This document shows positions 26,383-36,160 of a DNA stretch of 64,000 nucleotides, piece after piece. The notes beneath the pieces were generated by a model, which was not told the DNA's origin, did no database searches, and saw nothing but the letters and a program-made list of their open reading frames with translations. The stretch is from Aerococcus agrisoli (GTDB lineage: Bacteria; Bacillota; Bacilli; Lactobacillales; Aerococcaceae): positions 24,039 to 88,038 of the forward strand of contig NZ_RKMG01000006.1 in the NCBI RefSeq assembly GCF_003797145.1, in the 5' to 3' direction. Position 1 is the first letter of the stretch. Every line of letters begins with the position of its first letter. Made by a program: the position numbers and the translations under genes.

Positions 26383-27537
26383 ATGGCAAATGTAAATAAA
26401 TATTATGTATATGCAGACCGTATCATTCTGGCCGATGAGGTGCTTGAAAATGCCTATCTTGAAATAATGGACGGCAAGTTCGGTTATGCGTCAATCGAAA
26501 AACCGCTGCTAGGCGACATTATCGACTATTCTGGTAAGACGATTGCGCCTGGTTTGGTGGATACGCATATTCACGGTTTCCACGGTGCTGACGTGATGGA
26601 TAACGATTTTGAATCTGTGAAAACGATGTCCAAAGGTTTGGTCACTACCGGTGTGACGTCATTTTTACCGACAACTTTGACATCAGCGGCTGATTTACTG
26701 GAAGAAGTCGCAAGTAAAATAGGCGCACACTATCAAGAAGTAGAAGGTGCACGTATCCTAGGTATCTTCTTCGAAGGACCTTGGTTCACGGAAGAACACA
26801 AGGGTGCGCAAAACCCAGCCTACATGGGTGATCCTGATTTGAAACAATTCAAAAAATGGCAAGCAGCCTCAAATGACCTTATCAAGAAAATCGCGATTGC
26901 ACCAGAACGTGACGGGGCAGCCGAATTTACGCGTATGGTGACAGCTTCTGGTGTTCAAGTGGCATTAGGGCATTCATCAGCAACTTACGAAGAAGCGCTT
27001 GATATCGTTGATGCAGGGGCATCTACCTTCGTACATACCTATAATGGTATGTCAGGCTTATTACACCGTAACCCAGGCATGGTAGGGGCAGCGATGGCTT
27101 CTGATGCCTATGCCGAAGTAATTTGCGATGGTTTACACGTACATCCAGGTGCTGCCAAAGCCTTAATCAAAGCAAAAGGTTGGGAGAAAACCATTTTAAT
27201 CACCGATTCGATGTCTGCCGGCGGTATGCCAGAGGGTGAATACAAATTGGGCGAATTCCCAGTTATCGTGAAAGATGGCGCAGCTCGCTTAGTTTCTGGT
27301 AACCTAGCTGGGTCTGTTTTAGACTTGATGACGGCTGTTAAAAATGTTGTCAATTGGGGCATCGTACCACTAGAATTAGCGGTTCGTATGGCATCTCAAG
27401 TGCCAGCTGAATCCATTGGTATGGGTGATCAAGTAGGTACAATCGAAGCTGGACGCGTAGCTGACTTTATCGTTATCGACGAAAATCTAGATTTACAAGC
27501 TACTTATATGGCGGGACAAGCTGTTTACGAACGCTAA
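26383..27537 (+). CDS. nagA: N-acetylglucosamine-6-phosphate deacetylase
   Basis: 384 residues, full length. Amidohydrolase-fold motifs: APGLVDTHIHGFHGADVMD (first metal-site region), FFEGPWFTEEHKGAQNP (conserved Glu), LGHSSATYEEA (His), HTYNGMSGLLHR, and ILITDSMSAGGMPEG with the catalytic Asp. The enzyme removes acetate from GlcNAc-6-P to give glucosamine 6-phosphate for cell-wall synthesis or catabolism. Start ATG 26383 with AAAGGA upstream. Stands without nagB or a regulator nearby; the HutC-type GntR protein at 50447 is too far away to link from sequence. Confidence 0.93.
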   Translation: MANVNKYYVYADRIILADEVLENAYLEIMDGKFGYASIEKPLLGDIIDYSGKTIAPGLVDTHIHGFHGADVMDNDFESVKTMSKGLVTTGVTSFLPTTLTSAADLLEEVASKIGAHYQEVEGARILGIFFEGPWFTEEHKGAQNPAYMGDPDLKQFKKWQAASNDLIKKIAIAPERDGAAEFTRMVTASGVQVALGHSSATYEEALDIVDAGASTFVHTYNGMSGLLHRNPGMVGAAMASDAYAEVICDGLHVHPGAAKALIKAKGWEKTILITDSMSAGGMPEGEYKLGEFPVIVKDGAARLVSGNLAGSVLDLMTAVKNVVNWGIVPLELAVRMASQVPAESIGMGDQVGTIEAGRVADFIVIDENLDLQATYMAGQAVYER

Positions 27538-27639
27538 TCATTTGCCCGTTAATTATAAAAATTAAAATATAATGAGAAAGCTCTTGAGATGTTCATTTTG
27601 TCATGTTATCCTTGAAAAAAAGACCAAGGGGTGCAAAGA

Positions 27640-28395
27640 ATGACAGTAGAAGCAACAGGACAAGCGCTTTTTAATGCCTATAAGGCCGTTAGCGCAATCT
27701 CAGCAGAGGATTATCCACTAGACAATACCGACCAAGCCTACGCCGTACAGGATGTGGTTGTTGGTTTACGCCAAGCAGATGGGGAACTGGTGCAAGGCTA
27801 CAAGATTGGCTTAGCGGCCAAAGCCTTACAAGCCAAATATGACACTGATCAACCAATTTATGGTGTGATGACCAATAAAACAGTGAAAACCACTATGTCA
27901 CTAGCTGATTATATTGCGCCAGCTTTGGAATTTGAAGTCATTTTTATTGCCGATGAAGACATCAACGGTGATGATGATGTGGAGACTATTATGGCCAAAT
28001 GTCATGTGGCACCTGGTTTTGAATTACCGGATGGCCGTTACAACAATTGGTTCGGCGGTATTCCGTTGACCGCTTTTGTAGCGGACGCGGGTGCAGTTGG
28101 AGCAGTCTGCATTGGTGAACCAACCAAAGCGACCTATGCGGATATCGACGGCATCTACGGGAAAGTGACCTTCAATGGCGAAGATTATAAAGAAGGTACC
28201 ACTGACAAAGTCTTGGGTCACCCAGTTAATACGGTGAAATGGTTGGCACAAACCTTAGAAGCGCGTGGTCAAAAACTGTCTGCCGGTCAATTTGTGGCCT
28301 CTGGATCAGTGAACACCCCTTCGCCAATCGAAGTGGGCGAGTACGTGGGTACTTTCGATAATATTGGCACAGTGACCTTAAATGTGACTGCATAG
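27640..28395 (+). CDS. 2-keto-4-pentenoate hydratase family protein
   Basis: 251 residues from ATG 27640 (AAGGGG at 27626-27631 rules out the GTG at 27631). Fumarylacetoacetate-hydrolase-like fold of the MhpD/HpcG group: YKIGLAAKALQAKYDTDQPIYGVM, PALEFEVIFIADEDI with the metal-binding E-x-E pair, HVAPGFELPDGR, GVMT and GHPVNTVKWLAQTLEARGQKLSAGQFVASGS near the C terminus. Family members hydrate 2-hydroxypenta-2,4-dienoate in aromatic degradation; no such pathway is present here, so the true substrate is probably another 2-keto acid. Terminator at 28437. Confidence 0.82.
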   Translation: MTVEATGQALFNAYKAVSAISAEDYPLDNTDQAYAVQDVVVGLRQADGELVQGYKIGLAAKALQAKYDTDQPIYGVMTNKTVKTTMSLADYIAPALEFEVIFIADEDINGDDDVETIMAKCHVAPGFELPDGRYNNWFGGIPLTAFVADAGAVGAVCIGEPTKATYADIDGIYGKVTFNGEDYKEGTTDKVLGHPVNTVKWLAQTLEARGQKLSAGQFVASGSVNTPSPIEVGEYVGTFDNIGTVTLNVTA

Positions 28396-28436
28396 TCCAG
28401 TCGGATATCTATTCAAATACATGTTAAAGGCATAAA

Positions 28437-28473
28437 ACGACCTCACATGAGGAGGCGTTTTATGCCTTTTTTT
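28437..28473 (+). terminator. Rho-independent terminator
   Basis: AAGGCATAAAACG / CGTTTTATGCCTT stem with inner CCTCA / TGAGG and a long T run, after the hydratase gene. Confidence 0.85.
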
Positions 28474-28522
28474 CTCATTTAAATGTTCGTAAAAGGAAAA
28501 TAGGATGTCAAGTTTTGTAACA

Positions 28523-28536
28523 TGTAAACGCTATCA
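28523..28536 (+). promoter_or_regulatory. cre (CcpA) site before the peptide operon
   Basis: TGTAAACGCTATCA fits the consensus TGWAARCGYTWWCW at all fourteen positions. Lies about 250 bases before the first M20 gene. The rest of the ~390-base gap is AT-rich promoter DNA without other recognisable signals. Confidence 0.65.
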
Positions 28537-28788
28537 TATTTTACGAGCATCTTTAGTCGACTGAAAGTGATAAATTTTTTTACATTCAGAAAAGGCGATA
28601 AATCAATAATATGAGATTAGTCTAAGAAAATGATTAAAAATAATGCTTGCACATCTAAATTTTCACCAATATAATCTAAGCACAAATAAGAAATCTAACA
28701 TATGTATCACAAAATGTTATAAAACATAACATAACGTGTACAGATAGCAAATCGACTTTGTCAGGATAATTTATAGAGGTGAAAGATT

Positions 28789-30090
28789 ATGGAGAATATT
28801 AATGGGGATTCAAGTCATCATGTAAACGAATATGAAGCACATACAGACCTAACCGCAATTAACACGTCACCACTTCTAGATGGTTCACATTTAGAATACG
28901 AAGATTATGCAAGCGCAACTTTTGAACATTTACACAAACACCCGGAATTATCCTTCCAAGAATACAATACGCGCAAGTTCATTGCCCAGGAGCTGAGAGA
29001 CTTCGGCTATACCGATATTGAAACAGATGTTGGTGGGGGATCAGTGATTGCACGCTATGTCGGTAGCCAGCCTGGCCCGACAATCGCTTTTAGAGCAGAT
29101 ATGGATGCATTGCCGATTCAAGAGCAAACAAACTTACCTTATAAATCACTTGTCGATGGCGTCATGCATGCCTGTGGGCACGATGCCCATACATCTATCT
29201 TACTAACCACAGCCAAATATTTCATTGAATCAGGTGTAGATATTAAAGGCACGATCGTTTTCCTTTTCCAACACGCTGAAGAAGTGAAACCAGGTGGGGC
29301 ACGTTCAGTCGTTGCATCCGGTGCCCTAGACGATGTCGATAAAATATTTGGCCTTCACGTTTCGGGACATGAACAGTTCAATGGTCATATCAATTACCGA
29401 TACGGTCTAGCAACCGCCAATTCCGATACCTTCTATGTCAAAGTACACGGTAAAGGTGGCCACGCCGCAGCACCTCATAGAGCGGTGGATGCCACTTTAG
29501 TCACAGCCTACATTATTCAACAATTACAATCCGTTATGAGTCGTCACAAGAACCCAATGGACGCCGGAGTACTCACAATCGGTAATTTCCATGCAGGTTC
29601 AGGCGCAGCCAATGTCATTAGTGACTTAGCTGAAATTAACGGTACTATTCGATCTTATAATCCAGCCTTACGCGCACGAGCTAAACAAGATTTGATTTCC
29701 TTAGCAGAGGATATCGCACAAGCTCACGGCGCAGCAGCTGAAGTTGATTTTATTGATGGCTATCCAGCCCTATATAATCATCCAGCTGAAACCCAAACCG
29801 CAGTTGATGTATTCGCTGCAAGATTTGGGGAGGACCACTTAAAAGAAACCCCACCAAGCATGGGTGGTGAAGACTTTGCTTTCTATGTAGAAAAGATTCC
29901 AGGATCCTTCTACTACTTACCAGCAGGAGCGCATCCGAAGGGTGAGAATTACCCACATCACCATCCAAAATTTGAAATTGATCAGCAGGTACTCATGCTA
30001 GGAGTTGAAACAACATTAACCTTGATGAGTCACTATTTAGTAGAAAGTGAGGTTGGCGCGTATGTTACAAACGGAAAGAGCCATAAGTGA
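28789..30090 (+). CDS. M20-family amidohydrolase / aminoacylase 1
   Basis: 433 residues. M20D metallo-amidohydrolase motifs: HKHPELSFQEY, AFRADMDALPIQE, VMHACGHDAHTSILL (metal Asp/His), FLFQHAEEVKPGGARS (catalytic Glu-Glu), GKGGHAAAPHRAVDA (dimer lid domain) and MGGEDFAFYVEKIPG at the C terminus. Such proteins (aminoacylase, hippurate hydrolase, N-acetyl-diaminopimelate deacetylase-like) remove acyl groups from amino acids or short peptides. Start ATG 28789 with GAGGTGAAAG. First gene of a seven-gene operon with a peptide transporter. The first ~35 residues are an extra N-terminal tail compared with the tandem paralog that follows. Confidence 0.88.
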   Translation: MENINGDSSHHVNEYEAHTDLTAINTSPLLDGSHLEYEDYASATFEHLHKHPELSFQEYNTRKFIAQELRDFGYTDIETDVGGGSVIARYVGSQPGPTIAFRADMDALPIQEQTNLPYKSLVDGVMHACGHDAHTSILLTTAKYFIESGVDIKGTIVFLFQHAEEVKPGGARSVVASGALDDVDKIFGLHVSGHEQFNGHINYRYGLATANSDTFYVKVHGKGGHAAAPHRAVDATLVTAYIIQQLQSVMSRHKNPMDAGVLTIGNFHAGSGAANVISDLAEINGTIRSYNPALRARAKQDLISLAEDIAQAHGAAAEVDFIDGYPALYNHPAETQTAVDVFAARFGEDHLKETPPSMGGEDFAFYVEKIPGSFYYLPAGAHPKGENYPHHHPKFEIDQQVLMLGVETTLTLMSHYLVESEVGAYVTNGKSHK

Positions 30091-31348
30091 TGCAATATCA
30101 AGCGTTACTGATGAAAAAATGACTGCTATTTTAGCCAAATGGTTAGATCACGCAGCAAGTTTAGAAGAAGAAACAATCACCGTCAGAAGACATCTACATC
30201 GACACCCAGAATTGTCATTCGAAGAGAAAGCAACAGCCAACTTCGTTTACCTCGAACTCTTGAGTGCGAAAATCTTCGATATCCAACGTAACGTCGGATC
30301 AGGATACGGTATTGTCGCTAAGATTCACGGTGCAGCACCTGGCCCAACTATCGCCTTACGTGCAGACATGGATGCCTTACCAATCAACGAAGAAACCGAC
30401 TTACCTTTCAAATCAGAAACACCAGGCGTCATGCATGCCTGTGGTCATGATATCCATACCGCCGCACTACTAGGTGTCGCACAAGTCTTACAAGCCAACC
30501 GAGCTGATTTTGCTGGAACAGTCCTCTTGATTTTCCAACATGCAGAAGAAGTGAAACCAGGTGGTGCCAAATCAATCGTTGAAGCAGGCCACTTAGATGA
30601 CGTCGATTTAGTTTTCGGTCTTCATGTGAACCCTAGCCAAGCTGTTGGTACAGTTGGTTACTCACTGAAATACGGTTCAGCCGATTCAGATACCTTCATC
30701 ATCGACATTCAAGGGTCTGGTGGTCACGCTTCATCACCACATAAAACCGTCGATTCAGTGGTTGTAGCAGCCGAAACCATTTCAAACCTACAAACACTCG
30801 TTTCTCGCTTATCTAACCCAATGGATCCGATAGTTGTTACTGTTTCCTCAGTAGACGCCGGTGGTGGTGCACCAAACATTATTGCTGACACCGCTCGTAT
30901 CATCGGAACCGTTCGTTCGTCATCCGCTAAGGGTCGCGAAAAGGTCAAGGAACATTTAATTCAAATTGCGAAAATGACAGCCATCATGAATGGCGCAGAG
31001 GCTAGTGTCGATTACCACGACGGCTACCCAGCAATTGTGAATACGAAATCGGTTGTGGAAGCTTCACTAGAAGCAATTGAAACATCTGGAGTCTTCACCC
31101 AAACCATCGAAAGTAACGCCGCAAATGGTGCCATGATGAATGGCGAAGACTTTGCTTACTACTTGCAAAAAGTACCAGGCGCATATTTTACAGTTGGCGT
31201 TGGACCTGATGCTACTAGCGATGGTCACACAGCAACGTATCCTTTACACAACAGTCACTTTGTTGCGAATGAAGCGGGTATATTATCCGCAATGAAATTG
31301 TTTCTCGTTGTCCTAAGCAAACATTTAAAGGTGGTGCCACATGATTAA
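30062..31348 (+). CDS. M20-family amidohydrolase, tandem paralog
   Basis: 428 residues from ATG 30062, which has GAGG at 30048-30051; it overlaps the upstream gene by 29 bases. Same motif order as its neighbour: RHPELSFEEK, ALRADMDALPINE, VMHACGHDIHTAALL, IFQHAEEVKPGGAKS, GSGGHASSPHKTVDS, MNGEDFAYYLQKVPG. The two share roughly half their residues, so this is an old duplication with likely different substrates. Stop overlaps the next permease start by eight bases, so the two enzymes and the transporter are coupled: import of an acylated or modified peptide, then internal deacylation, is the natural reading. Confidence 0.88.
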   Translation: MLQTERAISDAISSVTDEKMTAILAKWLDHAASLEEETITVRRHLHRHPELSFEEKATANFVYLELLSAKIFDIQRNVGSGYGIVAKIHGAAPGPTIALRADMDALPINEETDLPFKSETPGVMHACGHDIHTAALLGVAQVLQANRADFAGTVLLIFQHAEEVKPGGAKSIVEAGHLDDVDLVFGLHVNPSQAVGTVGYSLKYGSADSDTFIIDIQGSGGHASSPHKTVDSVVVAAETISNLQTLVSRLSNPMDPIVVTVSSVDAGGGAPNIIADTARIIGTVRSSSAKGREKVKEHLIQIAKMTAIMNGAEASVDYHDGYPAIVNTKSVVEASLEAIETSGVFTQTIESNAANGAMMNGEDFAYYLQKVPGAYFTVGVGPDATSDGHTATYPLHNSHFVANEAGILSAMKLFLVVLSKHLKVVPHD

Positions 31349-32291
31349 ATATATCGGTAAACGGCTTTTGGTAATTATTCCAGTACTTTTTGTAATCTCG
31401 ATTTTGGCCTTTGTAATGGTGCAAATGGCGCCAGGTGATATAGCAGATTTATATCAATCACCAGATGCAACACCAGAACAAATCGAAATGATTCGTGAAA
31501 ACTTAGGTTTGAATGATTCAATCGTAGTGCAATACCTACGTTGGTTAGGCAACTTAGTAACAGGCGATTTAGGCTTCTCATTTAGAACACGTACAAGTGT
31601 TGTTGGTCTAGTTGGACAAGCATTAACACCAACAGTTCAATTAATGTTAACAACTTTGGTTGTAGCCTACATTGTGGCAATTCCTTTAGGGATTTACGCA
31701 GCCAACCACAAAAACACATGGGTTGATAACTTAATCACTACTTTCTCTTTTGCAGGTGTGTCTATTCCAAACTTCTTCCTAGGTATGTTAATGATCTACT
31801 TCTTCTCAGTTGAATTAGGTTGGTTCCCAATTGGTGGACGTGAAAACTTATCTGGTGAAATGGACTTCTGGCAAAGTATTTCCTACTATGTATTGCCTTC
31901 AATCGTATTAGGAACTGCCTACTGTGCCAATATGACGCGTTATGTACGTTCAACAATTATTGGGATTAACGAACAAAACTATGTACGTACTGCAGTTGCC
32001 AAAGGTTTGACAGAAGAAAAAATTATTAACGGTCATACCTTACCAAATGCCTTGGTACCAATCTTAACTGTTATCGGTTCAGATATTCCACGTTTAATCG
32101 GTGGTGCCGTAGTAACAGAGCAAGTATTCCGTTGGCCTGGTATTGGTTCACTAATGATGGCATCAATTAATGCACGTGATTATCCAGTAATCATGGCCAT
32201 CATCTTATTCTCAGCATTCGCAGTTTTAGCATGTAATTTATTGGTTGACGTTTCATACGCTTATGTAGATCCACGCATTCGCTACGAATAA
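31341..32291 (+). CDS. dppB: Peptide ABC transporter permease (DppB/OppB type)
   Basis: 316 residues, about six membrane segments. N-terminal IGKRLLVIIPVLFVISILAFVMVQMAPGD is the family opening (TC_OPPA-like N terminus and first helix), LGLNDSIVVQYLRWLGNLVTGDLGFSFRTR follows, and the coupling EAA loop is seen in YVRTAVAKGLTEEKIINGHTLPNALVPILTVIG. Start ATG 31341 overlaps the preceding gene by eight bases. Partner of the DppC-type gene 47 bases on. Confidence 0.92.
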   Translation: MIKYIGKRLLVIIPVLFVISILAFVMVQMAPGDIADLYQSPDATPEQIEMIRENLGLNDSIVVQYLRWLGNLVTGDLGFSFRTRTSVVGLVGQALTPTVQLMLTTLVVAYIVAIPLGIYAANHKNTWVDNLITTFSFAGVSIPNFFLGMLMIYFFSVELGWFPIGGRENLSGEMDFWQSISYYVLPSIVLGTAYCANMTRYVRSTIIGINEQNYVRTAVAKGLTEEKIINGHTLPNALVPILTVIGSDIPRLIGGAVVTEQVFRWPGIGSLMMASINARDYPVIMAIILFSAFAVLACNLLVDVSYAYVDPRIRYE

Positions 32292-32338
32292 GCAACACTT
32301 ATCTGACACGACATGGGCAAGTATTTAGGAGGGGTTAT

Positions 32339-33283
32339 ATGGCTGAAGAAAATTTATTCAAGGTTGTTTATGCGGATGCAGAGGACTTTGCAACGCAACA
32401 TTTGGTTGAGGAAGCAAGTTTAAAAGCAACTTCAGAGAAGAAAGAAGCAGGTTACTGGGCAGTCATTTTCAAACGATTTGCCCGTAACAAAGCTGCCGTT
32501 TTTGGTTTAGTATGTTTTGCAATTTTATTAGCAGCTACAGCTTTTGCAAATGTTATCGCTCCTTATAATCCGGATGAAATTGTAGGGGATTTCCTACAAG
32601 CACCAACAATGGCGCATTGGCTAGGCACAGATGAAATCGGGCGTGATGTATTTTCTCGGGTTTTATATGGTGGTCAAGTTTCTATGTTTGTTGGGATTAC
32701 TTCCGTTTTAATTTATGCAGCAATCGGCACGACTTTAGGTTTGATCTCAGGTTTCTTAGGTGGCGTATGGGATTTCGTGATCATGCGTTTAACAGAAGTT
32801 ATCATGTCATTCCCGTATTTCTTAGTGGTATTAGTAGTTGTTGGTATCCTTGGTCCATCAATCTGGAATGTAACCATCGTAATTGGTTTGTTTGGTTGGG
32901 CGCCACTATGTCGCTTGGTTCGTGCTGAAGTAATGAAATTACGTGAAGCAGACTATATTCAAGCAGCCGTAGCATCTGGTTACTCAACAAGCAACATTGC
33001 TTTCAAACAAATTGTGCCAAACATCCTTTCACCAATTTTGGTAAACATGACATTTGGTATCTCTACTTCAATTATTACTGAAGCTTCTCTATCTTTCCTA
33101 GGTGTAGGTGTTGTACCACCGACTTCATCATGGGGGAACTTGCTAACAGCAGCGCAATCTCTATCCGTACTAACCATGCAACCATGGCGTTGGGTACCAG
33201 TTGGACTTGCTATCTTCTTAGCGGTTCTTTCTATCAACTTCATTGGTGAAGGTTTACGTGGCGCAGTGGAAGGTGAAATCTAA
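32339..33283 (+). CDS. dppC: Peptide ABC transporter permease (DppC/OppC type)
   Basis: 314 residues. N-terminal cytoplasmic stretch, then FKRFARNKAAVFGLVCFAILLAATAFANVIAPYNPDE and APTMAHWLGTDEIGRDVFSRVLYGGQVS, the standard DppC opening; EAA loop in YIQAAVASGYSTSNIAFKQIVPNILSPILV and the tail FIGEGLRGAVE. Five to six membrane helices. RBS AGGAGGGG before ATG 32339. Forms the permease heterodimer with the previous protein. Confidence 0.92.
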   Translation: MAEENLFKVVYADAEDFATQHLVEEASLKATSEKKEAGYWAVIFKRFARNKAAVFGLVCFAILLAATAFANVIAPYNPDEIVGDFLQAPTMAHWLGTDEIGRDVFSRVLYGGQVSMFVGITSVLIYAAIGTTLGLISGFLGGVWDFVIMRLTEVIMSFPYFLVVLVVVGILGPSIWNVTIVIGLFGWAPLCRLVRAEVMKLREADYIQAAVASGYSTSNIAFKQIVPNILSPILVNMTFGISTSIITEASLSFLGVGVVPPTSSWGNLLTAAQSLSVLTMQPWRWVPVGLAIFLAVLSINFIGEGLRGAVEGEI

Positions 33284-33311
33284 CCTAGTTAGGGAGAGCG
33301 GAGGAATACTT

Positions 33312-34937
33312 ATGAAAGAAAAACTACTAGCTTTATTGACTGTAGCAACGCTTGCCCTTGCAGGGTGCGGCGCAAATGCTTCAATTGAAACAACCGGGAC
33401 TGCTAATGCCCAAGAAGTATCAAATTTGGATACAACACTTGATATTGGTACAACCAATACGATTTCAGGATTTAACGTATTTAATACAACCGACGTTGCG
33501 GGTCAATGGATTCAACGTTTTATGTATCCATCCATGTTGGATCAACCTGAAGCAGGTGTATTCCAACCGAATGTTGCGACCATGACGACTGAAGACAATC
33601 AAACCTATACCATTACAGTGGGTGACGATGTGACTTGGTCAGATGGCGTACCTTTTACCGCAGACGATATCGCTTATAACTTCAGTATCATTGCCAATCC
33701 AGATATTGAAACATCATCTAGTTCTTTAATTAAAGCAATCCAAGGTTTAGACGGTACAGGTAAATTGGAAGAGGGCGCTGAAACAATTTCTGGTGTGAAT
33801 GTGATCGATGATAAGACATTGACCATTACTTTGAAAACCCCAATGGATCCAGCATATGTATATGAAAACATTGGTTTCAAATTGATGATTGCACCGAAAC
33901 ATGTTGTGGAAAAAGAAGATATCTACAATTTAGGTTCTTCTACTTTTGCAACAGCACCAACAGTTTTTGCAGGACCTTACAAGTTCGTTGAATATGCGAG
34001 CGGTTCATACGTAAAATTAGCCGCAAATGAAAGCTACCACAAAGGCGAACCAAAAATTCCAAACGTGATTGTGCATATTATGGACTCTACAGGTATGGTA
34101 ATTGCCTTACAAGCTGGTGAATTAGACATGACTGCCGGTGGTGGTATTGCCCTAATTCCAATTTCAGATGTGAAATTCTTACAAGAGAATGAAGATATCC
34201 ACGTTGAATCTAACTATGGTACTTCTGTTCAGTTTATGAATATCAATAACGAAAAATTCGATAATGCTACTTTTAGATTGGCTTTACTAACAGCAATCAA
34301 CCGTGACCGTATGGCAGATGGTTTGCTACAAGGTGAAGGGGAAGTTATTCCGACTACTTATACATCAGTGAGTCCGTATAAAGATCCAGACTTAGCGCCA
34401 GTTGCTTATGATCCTGAAGAAGCTAAACGATTACTTGAAGAATCAGGATTTGATACAAGCCAAACAATTAAATTGGCTGTACCAACTGGTAACGTAACAC
34501 GTATGAATGCAGCCAACTTAATTGAACAAGACTTAGAAGCAATCGGTTTAGATATTGTTCAAACGTCAGCTGACTTTACGACCCATGCAGCAAATGTTGC
34601 AGCTGGTGATTATGATTTAGCGATGATGGGACAAGCCTTGAACGTTGACCCTGACCAATCTTCATACTGGGCTTCAACTGGTTCAAATACCTTAAATATC
34701 GATGACCCTGTCTTAGATGAATTAATTACAGAAGGCTCTACCTTAACTAGCTTCGAAGATCGTTACGCTGTTTACCAAGAAATTCAACAACGTTTCCAAG
34801 AACAAGCTTACCTAGTACCACTTTACTCAGATTACCAATTCATTATTGAAAACAAACAACTAGATGGCGGTATTACACCATTCTGGTTCGGTTCATTAAC
34901 GGATGCCCAAGATTGGACATTGAACAACGCATACTAA
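33312..34937 (+). CDS. dppA: Peptide ABC transporter binding lipoprotein (family 5)
   Basis: 541 residues from ATG 33312 (AGCGGAGG at about 33297-33304; the longer in-frame opening upstream overlaps the permease and is not needed). Signal peptide with lipobox LALAGCGA (Cys19). SBP_bac_5 features: YTITVGDDVTWSDGVPFTADDIAYNF, KTLTITLKTPMDPAY, FAGPYKFVEYASGSYVKLAANESYHKGEPKIP, and FRLALLTAINRDRMADGLLQGEG. Exposed on the outer face, it binds the peptide. Its place between permease and ATPase genes, behind two M20 amidohydrolases, suggests acylated or cyclic peptides as ligand, but this is inference. Confidence 0.92.
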   Translation: MKEKLLALLTVATLALAGCGANASIETTGTANAQEVSNLDTTLDIGTTNTISGFNVFNTTDVAGQWIQRFMYPSMLDQPEAGVFQPNVATMTTEDNQTYTITVGDDVTWSDGVPFTADDIAYNFSIIANPDIETSSSSLIKAIQGLDGTGKLEEGAETISGVNVIDDKTLTITLKTPMDPAYVYENIGFKLMIAPKHVVEKEDIYNLGSSTFATAPTVFAGPYKFVEYASGSYVKLAANESYHKGEPKIPNVIVHIMDSTGMVIALQAGELDMTAGGGIALIPISDVKFLQENEDIHVESNYGTSVQFMNINNEKFDNATFRLALLTAINRDRMADGLLQGEGEVIPTTYTSVSPYKDPDLAPVAYDPEEAKRLLEESGFDTSQTIKLAVPTGNVTRMNAANLIEQDLEAIGLDIVQTSADFTTHAANVAAGDYDLAMMGQALNVDPDQSSYWASTGSNTLNIDDPVLDELITEGSTLTSFEDRYAVYQEIQQRFQEQAYLVPLYSDYQFIIENKQLDGGITPFWFGSLTDAQDWTLNNAY

Positions 34938-34971
34938 CCCGCCTAAGGGAAACGGAAAGGATTTGACGACA

Positions 34972-36147
34972 ATGAACTTTATGAAAGAAAAAAACATCTT
35001 AGAAGTCAACCACTTGAAAATCTCATTTAAAACCTTAGATGGTAATGTCCAAGCAATTCGCGACGTGTCTTTCTCCTTGAAAAAAGGAGAAACACTAGCC
35101 ATTGTTGGGGAATCCGGTTCAGGGAAATCAGTATCAACGAAAGCAATCACAGGCTTACTGCCAAAAAACTTAACCAATATTGAAGATGGTGAAATTCTTT
35201 TTAACGGCAAAGATTTATTGAAAGCCAGCAATAAAGAACTTACTAAGGTACGTGGTTCTGAAATTGCCATGATCTTCCAAGATCCAATGACTTCGTTAAA
35301 CCCAGTGATGACTGTAGGTATGCAAATTGCTGAAGCGATTATGGCGCATACACGTTTGGATAAAAAGACGGCCCTTGATCGTGCCATTAAATTAATGGAA
35401 AAAGTAGAAATCAAGGATGCCGCGAAAAAAGCCTATCAATATCCACACCAATTCTCAGGTGGTATGCGTCAACGTATCATGATTGCGATGGCCCTTGCAT
35501 GTAAACCCAAAATTCTGATTGCCGACGAACCGACAACAGCCCTTGATGTATCTGTTCAAGCGCGCATCATCGAGTTAATCAATGAATTAAAAGACGAATT
35601 CGATACGTCAGTTATTTTCATTACCCATGATTTAGGTGTGGTAGCCAATGTCGCCGACCGTGTTGCTGTAATGTATGCTGGTCGTGTGATTGAAGCAGGT
35701 ACAACAAACGAAATCTTCTATCATCCACAACATCCATATACATGGGGATTATTGGAAGCAACACCGACCTTATCAACAGAGGACGACCAATTGTATACCA
35801 TTCCTGGTAACCCACCAAACATGGCAAACTTGAAACCTGGTGATCCTTTTGCACCAAGAAATCCATATGCATTAGGTATTGATTTCGTAACTGAACCACC
35901 AATGTTTAGAGTGACTGAAACGCATTCAGCTGCAACGTGGTTGTTGGATGATCGTTCACCAAAAATTACGCCACCATTAGATATTCAAGCACGTTACGTG
36001 ATATACGAAAATTTGATGGGTCGTGATAAGGGGGAGTCGGTAGCGGACTATAATGAAGTAGCCATTGCCGCTTTTGAAACAGCGAATGAGTTGGGGCCCA
36101 AAACCTTTGATGATGCAGTAGCTGCAGTTGAATTTTTAGAAGTATAG
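34972..36147 (+). CDS. dppD: Peptide ABC transporter ATPase (DppD type)
   Basis: 391 residues from ATG 34972 (GGAAAGGA lies 10 bases before; TTG 34963 is too close to it). Walker A GESGSGKSVS, Q-loop IFQDPMTSLNPVM, signature FSGGMRQRIMIAMAL, Walker B ILIADEPTTALDVSVQ, H-loop FITHDLGVVA. After residue ~270 comes the oligo_HPY-type region (YTIPGNPPNMANLKPGDPFAPRNPYAL), here lacking the usual cysteine cluster of the iron-sulphur DppD forms. The tail of about 60 further residues (GRDKGESVADYNEVAIAAFE) is longer than normal for DppD. Confidence 0.9.
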   Translation: MNFMKEKNILEVNHLKISFKTLDGNVQAIRDVSFSLKKGETLAIVGESGSGKSVSTKAITGLLPKNLTNIEDGEILFNGKDLLKASNKELTKVRGSEIAMIFQDPMTSLNPVMTVGMQIAEAIMAHTRLDKKTALDRAIKLMEKVEIKDAAKKAYQYPHQFSGGMRQRIMIAMALACKPKILIADEPTTALDVSVQARIIELINELKDEFDTSVIFITHDLGVVANVADRVAVMYAGRVIEAGTTNEIFYHPQHPYTWGLLEATPTLSTEDDQLYTIPGNPPNMANLKPGDPFAPRNPYALGIDFVTEPPMFRVTETHSAATWLLDDRSPKITPPLDIQARYVIYENLMGRDKGESVADYNEVAIAAFETANELGPKTFDDAVAAVEFLEV

Positions 36148-36160
36148 AGGGGGTTTGGTT

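Noticed and set aside
33243..33311. Longer peptide-binding protein starting inside dppC
   Set aside because: The lipoprotein signal peptide starts at Met 33312 with a ribosome site in front; an added N terminus would destroy it.
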